From: Roseovarius sp. 217
GTDB taxonomy: Bacteria > Pseudomonadota > Alphaproteobacteria > Rhodobacterales > Rhodobacteraceae
Direction: 5' to 3'
DNA: 64,000 nt
NCBI RefSeq assembly: GCF_000152845.1
Contig: NZ_CH902584.1
Span: 3,265,562-3,329,561, forward strand
Shown: piece by piece, positions 8,998 to 17,217 of the stretch
Numbering within the stretch: position 1 is the first letter of the stretch
Layout of the letters: each line of letters starts with the position of its first letter
The notes under the pieces: generated by a model
What the model was told of the DNA's origin: nothing
The model's input: only the letters and a program-made list of their open reading frames with translations
The model's database searches: none
Made by a program: the position numbers and the translations under genes

Positions 8998-9752
8998 ATC
9001 GGCACCCCGTGAGCATACTGGCGGTTTTCCTTGTAGAGGATCACGTGGCTAACGAAATAGGTCGCCTGCCAACCAGCGGGCAAGGCCGCTTTGATCAGGA
9101 CCATGGCGTCACGCAGCGATAATCTACCCCCGGGGATGGTGAGCGGAGCGTCCGGGAGGTCGGGGTGCGGGCGCAACCTAAAGGAATGGCTGCCCTTGGC
9201 ACCGGGCTCGAGCTCAAACCGCAGCGCGTAAGGCAGGGCGATCTTCAGCGCCACCAACGCTTCGTGGACGGTCGTCTGTCCAGGTTCGAGCACATCAAGC
9301 GGAGTGTCGATATCGATCGGGAAGCGCGCGTCAAACCCCTGTTCGGGCTTGTTCGTCGTTTCGCGTTCCCGGCCAGGATCGTTCGACCCAAAGCCGGATC
9401 CGTTCCACTCGGAACCGTAGTGGGCAATCACTCTGGACTCGATATCCATCGCGGTCAAAACGAGGATCTGGGCGGCCTTGAACTGGACGTCCTCGGGACG
9501 CACATTGCGCCGCTGCTCGAACTTTCTAGCGTGCCTGGCGAGGCGGGTTCGGAGCCCGGCTTCGGCATCGGTCTTTCCGACATAGCGGACCTCGCCGTCA
9601 TAGATCAGCAGGTACACTCCTTGGGCATCGGGAAGCGCCTGCGCGTTCTGCAGCGAGAGAGGCGCGCTGGCCATGGCATCGAGCGTCGGGACGAGCTGGT
9701 TCATGACCGCGCCCATCAAATCCAGCTCGAACGCGATGAAGCCGTCCGCCAC
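8994..9752 (-). CDS. Eco29kI-like GIY-YIG restriction endonuclease
   Basis: A 252-residue GIY-YIG nuclease. The first core strand reads GVYLLIYDG and the second RYVGKT (about residues 45-60), followed by LRTRLARHARKF with the catalytic Arg. The later WNGSGFGSNDPGRERE segment (about 116-131) resembles the Eco29kI family as I recall it. Eco29kI cuts CCGCGG, so the same site is plausible here but unproven. The gene faces the C5 methyltransferase tail to tail. The C-terminal 90 residues are an extra domain compared with the roughly 214-residue Eco29kI. Confidence 0.8.
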   Translation of the reverse strand: MADGFIAFELDLMGAVMNQLVPTLDAMASAPLSLQNAQALPDAQGVYLLIYDGEVRYVGKTDAEAGLRTRLARHARKFEQRRNVRPEDVQFKAAQILVLTAMDIESRVIAHYGSEWNGSGFGSNDPGRERETTNKPEQGFDARFPIDIDTPLDVLEPGQTTVHEALVALKIALPYALRFELEPGAKGSHSFRLRPHPDLPDAPLTIPGGRLSLRDAMVLIKAALPAGWQATYFVSHVILYKENRQYAHGVPI

Positions 9753-9937
9753 TCGTCTCTCCGATTCCCATTCTCCACCAGATGCCTAGCACGTCGGGAC
9801 AATCCGCGCACTCCTGCGCGGGCAAAAACTTTCTGGTCAAATTTGAGTTGATCAAAAGCGCTCGGTTAAGCACGGAGAACTTTCTCACAGGTTCTTGGAT
9901 TGCCGTAGTGTTTCTGCTTGAAGGGGTGGCGGTCGCC

Positions 9938-10339
9938 TTACGTCCTGTGAACCCCAAGCTTGAAGTGCATCAATTGATCCTTCCACTCGGTCGGGAAGCG
10001 CTCCAACACCGACACCAGCGTCACCTCTGGCCCCTGTGTTCCCTCCAAAATCGCCCCGACGAGGTCGGGCGAGAGCAGCGTCAGCCGCAGAACACGCGTC
10101 ATATATGAAGGTGCGATGCCCTCGCGTTCCGCCATTTCTGCGATTGTGGCGAACTCTCCAGACTCCAGCATGCGCTTCCAGCGGAACGCGCGGGCCAGCG
10201 CCTTGACCAGCGTGCTGTCGGTCCTGCGCGGTTGCGTGGCACCCTCAGGCAACCGCATCTCCTTCCGCCCACCGCGCTTCACGAGGCGGAACGGGATGTG
10301 CAGCGTGATGGTCTCGGGGATCGGCGCGCTGCGAGTCAC
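9938..10339 (-). CDS. ParB/KorB-type helix-turn-helix protein (element A)
   Basis: A 133-residue DNA-binding protein. The central stretch TIAEMAEREGIAPSYMTRVL resembles the helix-turn-helix of ParB/KorB proteins, with a basic N-terminal arm (residues 15-30). It is the last gene of a five-gene minus-strand chain joined by 4-base overlaps with the serine recombinase gene upstream. The role is probably accessory to recombination or regulation. The copy in element B (42741-43133) is only about three-quarters identical by eye, although the neighbouring genes are identical. Confidence 0.7.
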   Translation of the reverse strand: MTRSAPIPETITLHIPFRLVKRGGRKEMRLPEGATQPRRTDSTLVKALARAFRWKRMLESGEFATIAEMAEREGIAPSYMTRVLRLTLLSPDLVGAILEGTQGPEVTLVSVLERFPTEWKDQLMHFKLGVHRT

Positions 10340-11646
10340 GCGGCTTCTCCGATGTCGCCGGTCAGCATTTCGCGGGCGAGGCCGCCGAGGCCGTCGACGC
10401 GCAGCCGCACCTTCAGGCCATCCGTGCGGATGTCCACGCGCTCGACCAGCAGCGCCATGATGCGCGCCTGCTCAGCGGGGAAGAGTTCGTCCCATAGTGG
10501 GTCAAGACGGGTCAGCGCGTCACGGGCGTCGGCCTCGGTGATGTTTTCGGCGTGGGCGCGCGCCTCTTTCCACGTGCCCGCCACGATCTCGGGTTGGCGG
10601 AAGACGGCGCGGAGCTGGTTTATTACGGCGGCCTCGATCTCACCAGCGGGGACCCGTCCGACCGAACACGATCCTGCACCGTGCTTAAGAACGGTCTGGC
10701 TGACATAGTAGCGGTAGAGCTTGCCGCCCTTGCGCGTGTGGGTCGGCGAAAAGGCCGCGCCATCGGGGCCGAACAGTAGCCCCTTCAACAGCGCGGGCGT
10801 GTCTGCGCGGGTTCGCGCGGCGCGCTTGCGCGGACTCTCCTGCAGGATGACGTGGACGCGGTCCCATGTCTCGCGGTCGATGATGGCATCGTGCTCGCCG
10901 GGATAGCTGTCGCCCTTGTGGACCGCCTCGCCGATGTAAGCGCGGTTGCTGAGCAGCCGGTAGATGTATTTCTTGTCGATCCGGTTGCCCCGCGGGGTGC
11001 GAATGCCGCGCTCCTTGACTTCCCGCGCCAGTTCGGTGCCCGATCCTATCTCGAGGAATCGGGCAAATATCCAGCGGACGTGGGCGGCATCGGCGTCCTT
11101 TATGATCAGCTTACGGTCCTTCACCTCGTACCCAAGGGGCGGGCAGCCGCCCATCCACATACCCTTTTTCCGGCTGGCGGCGACCTTATCACGGATGCGC
11201 TCGGCGGTGACCTCACGCTCGAATTGGGCGAAGCTGAGCAGGATGTTCAGCGTCAGCCGCCCCATGGAGGTGGTCGTGTTGAACGATTGGGTTACGGAGA
11301 CGAAAGTCACCCCATTCCGGTCGAACACCTCGACTAGTTTGGAAAAATCCATCAGCGACCGCGACAGACGGTCGATCTTGTACACGACGACCACGTCGAC
11401 CAAGCCATCCTCGACGTCGGTGAGCAGACGTTTCAGGCCGGGGCGGTCCAACGTGCCGCCGGAGATGCCACCGTCGTCGTATTGATCGCGCACCAGCACC
11501 CAACCCTCCGACCGCTGGCTGGCAATGTAAGCTTCACAGGCCTCACGTTGGGCGTGGAGCGAGTTGAATTCCTGCTCCAGCCCTTCTTCGGAGGATTTGC
11601 GTGTGTAAACGGCACAGCGCAGTTTTCTGACAATGGGTGTGGTCAT
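10336..11646 (-). CDS. Large serine recombinase, integrase of element A
   Basis: A 436-residue serine integrase. The catalytic domain begins RCAVYTRKSSEEGLEQEFNS, with the nucleophilic Ser near residue 16, then DDGGISGGTLDRPGL and KIDRLSRSLMDFSKL. A recombinase domain follows (PPLGYEVKDRKL onward), then a zinc-ribbon region with KLYRYYVSQTV and a Cys pair around GAGSCSVG. The ATG at 11646 was chosen because it overlaps the DUF2924 stop; an in-frame extension to 11802 only reads the DUF2924 gene out of frame. The last roughly 60 codons diverge from element B, while the rest is identical. Confidence 0.92.
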   Translation of the reverse strand: MTTPIVRKLRCAVYTRKSSEEGLEQEFNSLHAQREACEAYIASQRSEGWVLVRDQYDDGGISGGTLDRPGLKRLLTDVEDGLVDVVVVYKIDRLSRSLMDFSKLVEVFDRNGVTFVSVTQSFNTTTSMGRLTLNILLSFAQFEREVTAERIRDKVAASRKKGMWMGGCPPLGYEVKDRKLIIKDADAAHVRWIFARFLEIGSGTELAREVKERGIRTPRGNRIDKKYIYRLLSNRAYIGEAVHKGDSYPGEHDAIIDRETWDRVHVILQESPRKRAARTRADTPALLKGLLFGPDGAAFSPTHTRKGGKLYRYYVSQTVLKHGAGSCSVGRVPAGEIEAAVINQLRAVFRQPEIVAGTWKEARAHAENITEADARDALTRLDPLWDELFPAEQARIMALLVERVDIRTDGLKVRLRVDGLGGLAREMLTGDIGEAA

Positions 11647-12089
11647 GCGCCCCTCCGGTGGTTTTTCAGCCCAAAGAACACCCAGCCGTTCCACCGCGTG
11701 CCGGTGATTGCGCGGGCAATGGCGGACAGCGACTTGTAGGGTCGCCCTTGCCACTCGAAACCGTCTGCAGTGACGGTGACGATCTGCTCGACGCCCTGCC
11801 ATTCGCGTAGGAGCCGTGTGCCCACGATCGGTGTCTGATCGGCGCGGATGCGGCTTTTCTTGCGGTCGCCGCCATCCAGCTGCTCACCGAGGGCTTCGAG
11901 CCGTTTCACCGTTTCGGGTTTTAACCCGCCATAGGTCAGTTCCTGAATGCGATACGCCAATCGGCTTTCGAGATACCGACGATTGAATGGTGGTGGTTCG
12001 CTGTCGAACAACGCGCGCCATTGCTGCTTCAGATCAATCGTTGGCGTGGTCTTCAGCGCCGCCAGGCGGGCAGGGATGGGATCGGTCAT
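11643..12089 (-). CDS. DUF2924 domain protein (element A)
   Basis: A 148-residue member of the DUF2924 family, found next to serine recombinases in alphaproteobacterial prophages. Characteristic blocks are ARLAALKTTPTIDLKQQWR, RRYLESRLAYRIQELTYGGL and a C-terminal ITGTRWNGWVFFGLKN. The function is unknown; a DNA-binding or recombination-directionality role is possible. Codons between 11709 and 11962 differ from copy B at about 40 positions, whereas sequence on both sides is identical. Confidence 0.85.
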   Translation of the reverse strand: MTDPIPARLAALKTTPTIDLKQQWRALFDSEPPPFNRRYLESRLAYRIQELTYGGLKPETVKRLEALGEQLDGGDRKKSRIRADQTPIVGTRLLREWQGVEQIVTVTADGFEWQGRPYKSLSAIARAITGTRWNGWVFFGLKNHRRGA

Positions 12090-12280
12090 GCTCTTCTCCG
12101 TTTTGAGGTGGTTGCATGAGCGCTCTGGTCAGTCGAGTTGTGTAGCGGAAATTCTCCATCCTTCGCAGATACTTGTCCTGCATTTCTCATGTGCAGCCGG
12201 ATCAGCCCAAGCGCAAGGATGCGGCAGAGTTCAGCGCGGCGCTCGAGGGGTCTGAGGTGCGATGGTGGAAGGGGATTCAT
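12086..12280 (-). CDS. Small conserved protein of the serine-recombinase operon (element A)
   Basis: A 64-residue protein starting MNPLPPSHLRPLERRAELC. The start at 12280 overlaps the stop of the upstream HTH gene by 4 bases, and its own stop overlaps the DUF2924 start. The basic LERRAELCRILALGLIRLHM helix and disordered C-terminus resemble small proteins I know from the same position in Rhodobacteraceae prophages. No function is known. Confidence 0.6.
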   Translation of the reverse strand: MNPLPPSHLRPLERRAELCRILALGLIRLHMRNAGQVSAKDGEFPLHNSTDQSAHATTSKRRRA

Positions 12281-12501
12281 GAAGTTTGCCCCACCTGCTT
12301 TATCCGGTCCTCGTACACAAGGATGTCGCTGACGCGATATCGAACCGTGCCGCTGAAGAGTAGCCATGGCGGCCCGCACCGTTGTGCTCGCCATCGTTGA
12401 AGCGTGCGCCGGGATATGCACCAGCGTGCGGCCAGATCCGGTTCACTCAGCATGAACGGTTTCGTAGGCACGGTACGGTGCTGATCGAGTATTTTAGACA
12501 T
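12277..12501 (-). CDS. AlpA/MerR-type helix-turn-helix protein (element A)
   Basis: A 74-residue DNA-binding protein and the first gene of the recombinase operon. The motif LSEPDLAARWCISRRTLQRW followed by GPPWLLFSGTVRYRVSDI is the excisionase/AlpA winged-HTH pattern. The ATG at 12501 has an AGGCGAG-like site upstream; a TTG at 12534 is an in-frame alternative. It probably acts as excisionase or transcriptional activator. It is a paralogue of the 69-residue HTH protein at 13765. Confidence 0.75.
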   Translation of the reverse strand: MSKILDQHRTVPTKPFMLSEPDLAARWCISRRTLQRWRAQRCGPPWLLFSGTVRYRVSDILVYEDRIKQVGQTS

Positions 12502-12642
12502 AATTTGCTCGCCTGTGACTTCGCCTGTCGTCAAAGCCTGCCAGCCTGAATGGGCAATGTATCAGAAGAGCCGAATGCCGTGTCCGAGGAAATATAAAAT
12601 CATGATATTAAATAGAAAAATTTGAGGCTAATCGTTGAACGA

Positions 12643-13533
12643 TTAGTCTTTGCCCGTTTTCCAATCCGGCGAAAGAAACTCGGCACCAATTCTGAAGTAC
12701 TTCCGAATCGTGTCTGGATGGATTTCGATCCCGAGTCCGGCAGCGGCGTCCGTAATCTCCCGTGGAATGCTACTTCGTCTCGCAGCTGGATCGTAACCGT
12801 AGCCATCTATGGCCATGGCAACTAACAGTTGGGCAACCTTGTCGATCTCGCGCTTGTCCTCACGTCTCGGTTCGGTCTCTTTCGAGGTCTCGCTAAACGA
12901 CGTGACATGATAGCGCTTCAGAAGTTCGAGGAACTGCGGTGGTACGTCCAATTCCACCTGAATCACCCAATAAGTAAATCGATCAGCAGAGACACGGCCA
13001 TTTTGTCCAAACTGACGCACCATTTGCTTGTAACGCTGTGCGAGAAAGACAATGGCAGGCCAAAGCGTGTCGGTTTTTTGCTTGACTAGCTTATTGAGCC
13101 GATCATCCGAAAAGACGTCAGGATTGATGCCCACCGAAAGACATGTGATCTCGGCAGTCGAAAAGTGCGGCATCCGTGCCCAATATCCTAAATCTGCCTG
13201 ATAGTCAGGATGGCCAAATCCTCCGCCAAACCATGGTGGTTCCTGACGCTTGATCTGCCCGATTTCCGTCGTTGCGAACTTTTCCCAGTCCAATCTTAGA
13301 TCGGAAGGGTCACTTTCATTGTCGCTGAGCAGTGTTGCAATTTGGTCATCCGGGTAGCTCAATAGGCGATCAACGCAAGCCTTGGTGACTGACCGGACCA
13401 AAGCGTCGAATTCAAGAAACACCGAAGGATCGCTCGGCCCAATCGTGGGGACCAGTTCTGGCTTGCTCCAGTCGAGGAAGCGACAAAGCTTTGCCTCAAG
13501 GAGACTACGCCGTTCGTCATTCAAAGGCTGCAT
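12643..13533 (-). CDS. Hypothetical element-core protein (A copy)
   Basis: A 296-residue protein with no recognised family. The N-terminal half is acidic and helical. The C-terminal 55 residues (GYGYDPAARRSSIPREITDA onward, then HPDTIRKYF) look like a helical DNA-binding tail of a type seen in phage and abortive-infection proteins. It is transcribed away from the HTH/primase unit, sharing a 231-base divergent promoter region. The copy in element B appears identical. Confidence 0.65.
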   Translation of the reverse strand: MQPLNDERRSLLEAKLCRFLDWSKPELVPTIGPSDPSVFLEFDALVRSVTKACVDRLLSYPDDQIATLLSDNESDPSDLRLDWEKFATTEIGQIKRQEPPWFGGGFGHPDYQADLGYWARMPHFSTAEITCLSVGINPDVFSDDRLNKLVKQKTDTLWPAIVFLAQRYKQMVRQFGQNGRVSADRFTYWVIQVELDVPPQFLELLKRYHVTSFSETSKETEPRREDKREIDKVAQLLVAMAIDGYGYDPAARRSSIPREITDAAAGLGIEIHPDTIRKYFRIGAEFLSPDWKTGKD

Positions 13534-13656
13534 CTACCGACTCCAACACGCGACTCATTCTCTGATTCCCAGTTTGCCGACTCAGACCGCCACGAACCAC
13601 AAATTCCTGATGAGGGCCGGTACAATTGGCACCGGTTGTCGCAGATTGGCGAAAAT

Positions 13657-13667
13657 TGTCATTCTAT
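13657..13667 (+). promoter_or_regulatory. TGTCATTCTAT motif in divergent promoter region
   Basis: The divergent region 13534-13764 carries TGTCATTCTAT, the same 11 bases found at 18670-18680 in the phased repeats before the ParB-methyltransferase gene. It is 98 bases from the HTH start. This suggests one element-encoded regulator acting at both promoters. The copy in B (46451-46461) is identical. Confidence 0.4.
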
Positions 13668-13764
13668 CAGAGGGTTAGTTATCTCTGGTATGATGGTATT
13701 GCGCAGAACAGGCGTACGGCAAGTTTAGAAACGACCGTCAGGTTGATCGAAAGCGGAAACGGTT

Positions 13765-13974
13765 ATGTACGAATTACCCCCCAAAGAAGACGAGCGCCTC
13801 AGCGAGTTCCTCACCCAATACGAGTTGGCTGAGCGCTGGAAGTTGAGCGGCCGAACGCTGGAGCGTTGGAGGGCCGAACCCTACGGTCCCGCTTGGATCA
13901 CCATCGGTGGTTCGATCCGCTATCCAATGCAAGATGTTCTGGCTTGGGAGGCCGAACATCGAAGCCAGCCGTAG
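13765..13974 (+). CDS. AlpA-type helix-turn-helix protein (element A, plus-strand unit)
   Basis: A 69-residue protein. The HTH reads LTQYELAERWKLSGRTLERW followed by GPAWITIGGSIRYPMQDV, the excisionase/AlpA pattern. It is the first gene of a two-gene unit and ends 3 bases before the primase-helicase start. AlpA-like proteins activate or regulate integrase and replication genes in P4-type elements and phage-inducible islands. Confidence 0.75.
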   Translation: MYELPPKEDERLSEFLTQYELAERWKLSGRTLERWRAEPYGPAWITIGGSIRYPMQDVLAWEAEHRSQP

Positions 13975-13977
13975 CCC

Positions 13978-16900
13978 ATGGACGCGGGCCGCCAGGACGG
14001 TGACCCGCGCAACAACCAGACGAGTGAGAAGGTGGCCGTTGGCCGCCGCGAAAGTGCTGGAAACATCACATTTGAGAACGCTGCGGAGCGACTGCTCGAC
14101 AATGGTTATGAACCCATTCCGATCAAGCCGGGACAAAAAGCGCCCGCGCTGAACCGCTGGACCAGCGTGGTGATCGATGACGCTGCGCTCGATGACTGGC
14201 GCGGCCGCTATGCGTCCTGTGGCATCGGGCTGAGAACGGGCCTCCTCGTCGGCATCGATATCGATGTCCTCGATCCGGACCGCGCCCACGACGTACAGGC
14301 GCTTGCGGTGCGAAGGTTTGGCGAGACGCTTGTAAGGGTAGGGTGCTGGCCGAAGCGGCTGCTGATCTACCGGACGGAGATACCCTTCGCCAAGATGAAG
14401 TCCGGGCAAGTTGAAATACTCGGGCAGGGCCAGCAGTTCGTGGCCTTCGGCATCCATCCCGGTACGGGCCGACCGTACGCGTGGCCCTTGGGGGAAACCC
14501 CGCTGGATGTGGCCCTATCGGACCTTCCGGTGATTGACCACACGGAAATCGCGGCGTTCCTTGCCGAGATCGAGCCAACTGACCACCGCTCAATTACAGA
14601 CGCCGGTGGCAGGCGCCGAAAGGCCGCGGGGTTCGGTCATCCGGTGCGCGATGCGCAGGGTGTCGTCACAGATGGTCGTGATGCCTGGCTTAGCCTGATT
14701 GCGTTTCATGCCGTTCATGACCTGCTGGAGGCCGAGGACGCTTTGGATGTCGATCAACTCGCGGCACAGGTCTGGCAGCGGTTTGGTGAAAGCACCGACT
14801 TGACCCGTCCCAGGCAGGACGGCGCTAGGACTTACACCTACTCGGATGCTGTCCGCAAGGTTCACGACAAGATGCGGTTGCACGCGACCGGTGCTCTGCC
14901 GTCAAGAGATCGGCCTGAGGTCGCTCCTGACTATGCCGTGCCGACCCTTACCGTCTCGGAAGCCCGCAACCAACTCGACGGTGAGATTGCAGTTTTTGCC
15001 GAGGCTACTTACGCTTGGCACGCAGCCGGAGGGCAGGATGAGCCGCCCAAACTCGCTATGCGAGCCACCGTCGGTCTCGGCAAGAGCGTGATCAGCAGAA
15101 AGCATCTGAGTGCCCTGCAGCTTCGCCTCAGACACGCTGGTCTTCCTCACCGCATCGTGGTCTTCGTCAGCTCTCATGCATTGGCAGAGGAAGCGGTTGC
15201 GGCTTGGGAAGAGACAGATGTTAGAGTTGCAGTTGTGCGCGGCTACGAGCGGAACGAACCTGGGACTGGTCGGTCAATGTGTCGGAACCTCAGGACGGTG
15301 AGGGCGGCGATTGCCAACCGCCGCGATATCCATAGTTCAGCCTGTCAGAAGAACCTTTCCACACGGTGTCCTCATTTCGCTCGATGCCCGAAACAGGAAA
15401 ACCGTCGTCTGGTTGGCCTCGCCGATGTGATCGTTGCTCCTTACGATGCGATGTTTCAGAAGCTGGCCGGAGCGATGACAGGCGTCGGTGTGGTCGTTGT
15501 TGATGAGGCCTGCTGGCAACGTGCGCCGACGATCTTATCGGGTGTCAGCCTTGGAGATCTAAAGGCGGAGCTCGTCTCGCCGGGGCGCGCATTAGGTTCG
15601 CCAATTGGCCGTGCATCCCGAGCCGCTGACCTGGTGGCTTTGCGGACGCAATTGCACGCAGCTCTCAAGGGCTCCGGTTCCGGCCCGATCAAGCGTGCTG
15701 CCTGTGTTAAGGAAAGGCTGGACACAGCAGCCTGTCGCGCGGCCATTGAACTTGAGGAAACGCGTTTCAGGGCCAGAGGCACCACGGCTGGCCAGGATGA
15801 AGACCGCGTCAATGAAATCATCGAAGACGCGCTCTGGAACGAACGCGTCTACACGATGGTGGACCTTTGGTCGGCGCTTGAAACCTTTCTGGAAGGCGAC
15901 ACCAAGTCCTGCCCCAACCTGCGCCTCGGAGAAGCCAACCCGAAAACAGGAGACAGCGTCATCCATTGCAGCCGGTTGCGCAAAATGGCTCCAGAATTTT
16001 CACATCTGCCGAGTCTGCATCTGGATGCAACCTTTCGGAGCGCCCTCGTCACTCCCGTTCTGGGACAGATGCGTGAGGTCACGATCGACGCGACAGCCCC
16101 TGATATGGCGGTGACGCTTGTTCCAGGGCCTTTCAGCAAGACCAAATTGCGCGAGGGACTTGCGACGAGCACGGAGCATGAGACGCAGGTACGCGCAGGA
16201 AGCCTTCTCGCGCAGTGTGTTGATTACGTGCGGCTCATTGCGAGGGCGTATGGCCCCAATGAAATCCTGGTTGTCACCAACAAGGAGATCGAGCCAGCCT
16301 TCAGGGGGCTGTCAAACATCTCGACGGCGCATTTCAACGCGGTGGCAGGAATTGACGCATGGAAGGACGTCCGCGCCCTCATCGTTATCGGTCGTCCATT
16401 GCCGCGTGATAGCGACGTATCAATTTTGGCAGGTGTGCATCTTGGGGCCGAGGCTGCGGGCCAGTACCACGCAACCGCCGCAGGGTTATGGATGCGTGAT
16501 GGCCGTTCGCGCACCATCAGGGTCTTGAGGCATGGCAATTCAGAAGCGGAGGTCATTCGGGCGGCGATTTGCGATGATGAGCTGATCCAGGTTATCGGGC
16601 GTGGTCGGGGCGTCAATCGCAAAGCTGACCGTCCCCTCGATGTCCATATTCTTGCCGACGTGGCTTTACCCCTAGTTCACGATCGCATCCTCCCTTGGGA
16701 CAGCATAAAGCCGGGTATCTACGAGCAGATGCTATTGGCAGGGGCGGCCGTGGACAGCGCATCAGATGCCTACGCGCTTTCTCCGGAGATGTTCAGTTCA
16801 CTTGAACAAGCAAAATCGGTGTTTCGAAGAGAGCTATTTAAGGGTCAAATCCCTTATGTATATATAAAGGGTCTGACCCTTAAATCGGCTGCGTATAGAC

Positions 16901-17016
16901 GTGCTGGTCGGGGAAGGTCTTGGCAGCGCACGTGGTGGATTGACGGCGACGAAGCGAAAGTGCGGGTGCATCTGGAAGCTGTGTTGGGTGACTTGGCTAG
17001 GTGGCAGCCGGAGTAG
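13978..17016 (+). CDS. Primase-polymerase/helicase fusion (replication protein, element A)
   Basis: A 1012-residue protein. Residues about 25-200 form a bifunctional primase-polymerase domain: GYEPIPIKPGQKAPAL, then a metal-binding Asp cluster GIDIDVLD near 94. Walker A VGLGKS lies at about 364 and the DEAC Walker B near 508. Between them four cysteines (near 436, 454, 463 and 468) are spaced like the iron-sulphur cluster of XPD/DinG helicases. The protein probably primes and unwinds element DNA for autonomous replication. An imperfect palindrome AAGGGTCA...TGACCCTT (16842-16881) lies in the 3' end of the gene. From base 16914 the last 34 codons differ from copy B. Confidence 0.8.
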   Translation: MDAGRQDGDPRNNQTSEKVAVGRRESAGNITFENAAERLLDNGYEPIPIKPGQKAPALNRWTSVVIDDAALDDWRGRYASCGIGLRTGLLVGIDIDVLDPDRAHDVQALAVRRFGETLVRVGCWPKRLLIYRTEIPFAKMKSGQVEILGQGQQFVAFGIHPGTGRPYAWPLGETPLDVALSDLPVIDHTEIAAFLAEIEPTDHRSITDAGGRRRKAAGFGHPVRDAQGVVTDGRDAWLSLIAFHAVHDLLEAEDALDVDQLAAQVWQRFGESTDLTRPRQDGARTYTYSDAVRKVHDKMRLHATGALPSRDRPEVAPDYAVPTLTVSEARNQLDGEIAVFAEATYAWHAAGGQDEPPKLAMRATVGLGKSVISRKHLSALQLRLRHAGLPHRIVVFVSSHALAEEAVAAWEETDVRVAVVRGYERNEPGTGRSMCRNLRTVRAAIANRRDIHSSACQKNLSTRCPHFARCPKQENRRLVGLADVIVAPYDAMFQKLAGAMTGVGVVVVDEACWQRAPTILSGVSLGDLKAELVSPGRALGSPIGRASRAADLVALRTQLHAALKGSGSGPIKRAACVKERLDTAACRAAIELEETRFRARGTTAGQDEDRVNEIIEDALWNERVYTMVDLWSALETFLEGDTKSCPNLRLGEANPKTGDSVIHCSRLRKMAPEFSHLPSLHLDATFRSALVTPVLGQMREVTIDATAPDMAVTLVPGPFSKTKLREGLATSTEHETQVRAGSLLAQCVDYVRLIARAYGPNEILVVTNKEIEPAFRGLSNISTAHFNAVAGIDAWKDVRALIVIGRPLPRDSDVSILAGVHLGAEAAGQYHATAAGLWMRDGRSRTIRVLRHGNSEAEVIRAAICDDELIQVIGRGRGVNRKADRPLDVHILADVALPLVHDRILPWDSIKPGIYEQMLLAGAAVDSASDAYALSPEMFSSLEQAKSVFRRELFKGQIPYVYIKGLTLKSAAYRRAGRGRSWQRTWWIDGDEAKVRVHLEAVLGDLARWQPE

Positions 17017-17217
17017 ACCGCACTTGAACATGCTGGTTTGGAAGCAACCGTTCCTTTAAGTCGATGCGAATGGCCAGATCGAGCCCATCAGAGACATTCA
17101 GGCAGGCCGCAGCGAATAGAGTCCTTTTACGAGTTCAGCAGTGTGTTCGGCCTCATAGGAGACAGTCGCAAATCTATCCTTAACAAGCTTTACTCGGCCG
17201 ACGGCGCCATTCTTGTC

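Larger units (their letters stand above)
10523..16913. repeat. 6.4-kb long direct repeat, copy A
   Basis: The segment matches 43317-49705 at a constant offset of 32794 bases (32792 at the right end). Only the 254-base divergent patch and two single-base deletions in the other copy were noticed. The genes continue as diverged homologues past both edges, so the edges are recombination boundaries, not element ends. Confidence 0.9.

Noticed and set aside
10852..11485. Long plus-strand frames opposite the serine recombinase (also 43646-44279)
   Set aside because: Low-complexity, arginine-rich shadow frames. The serine recombinase on the other strand has all catalytic motifs.
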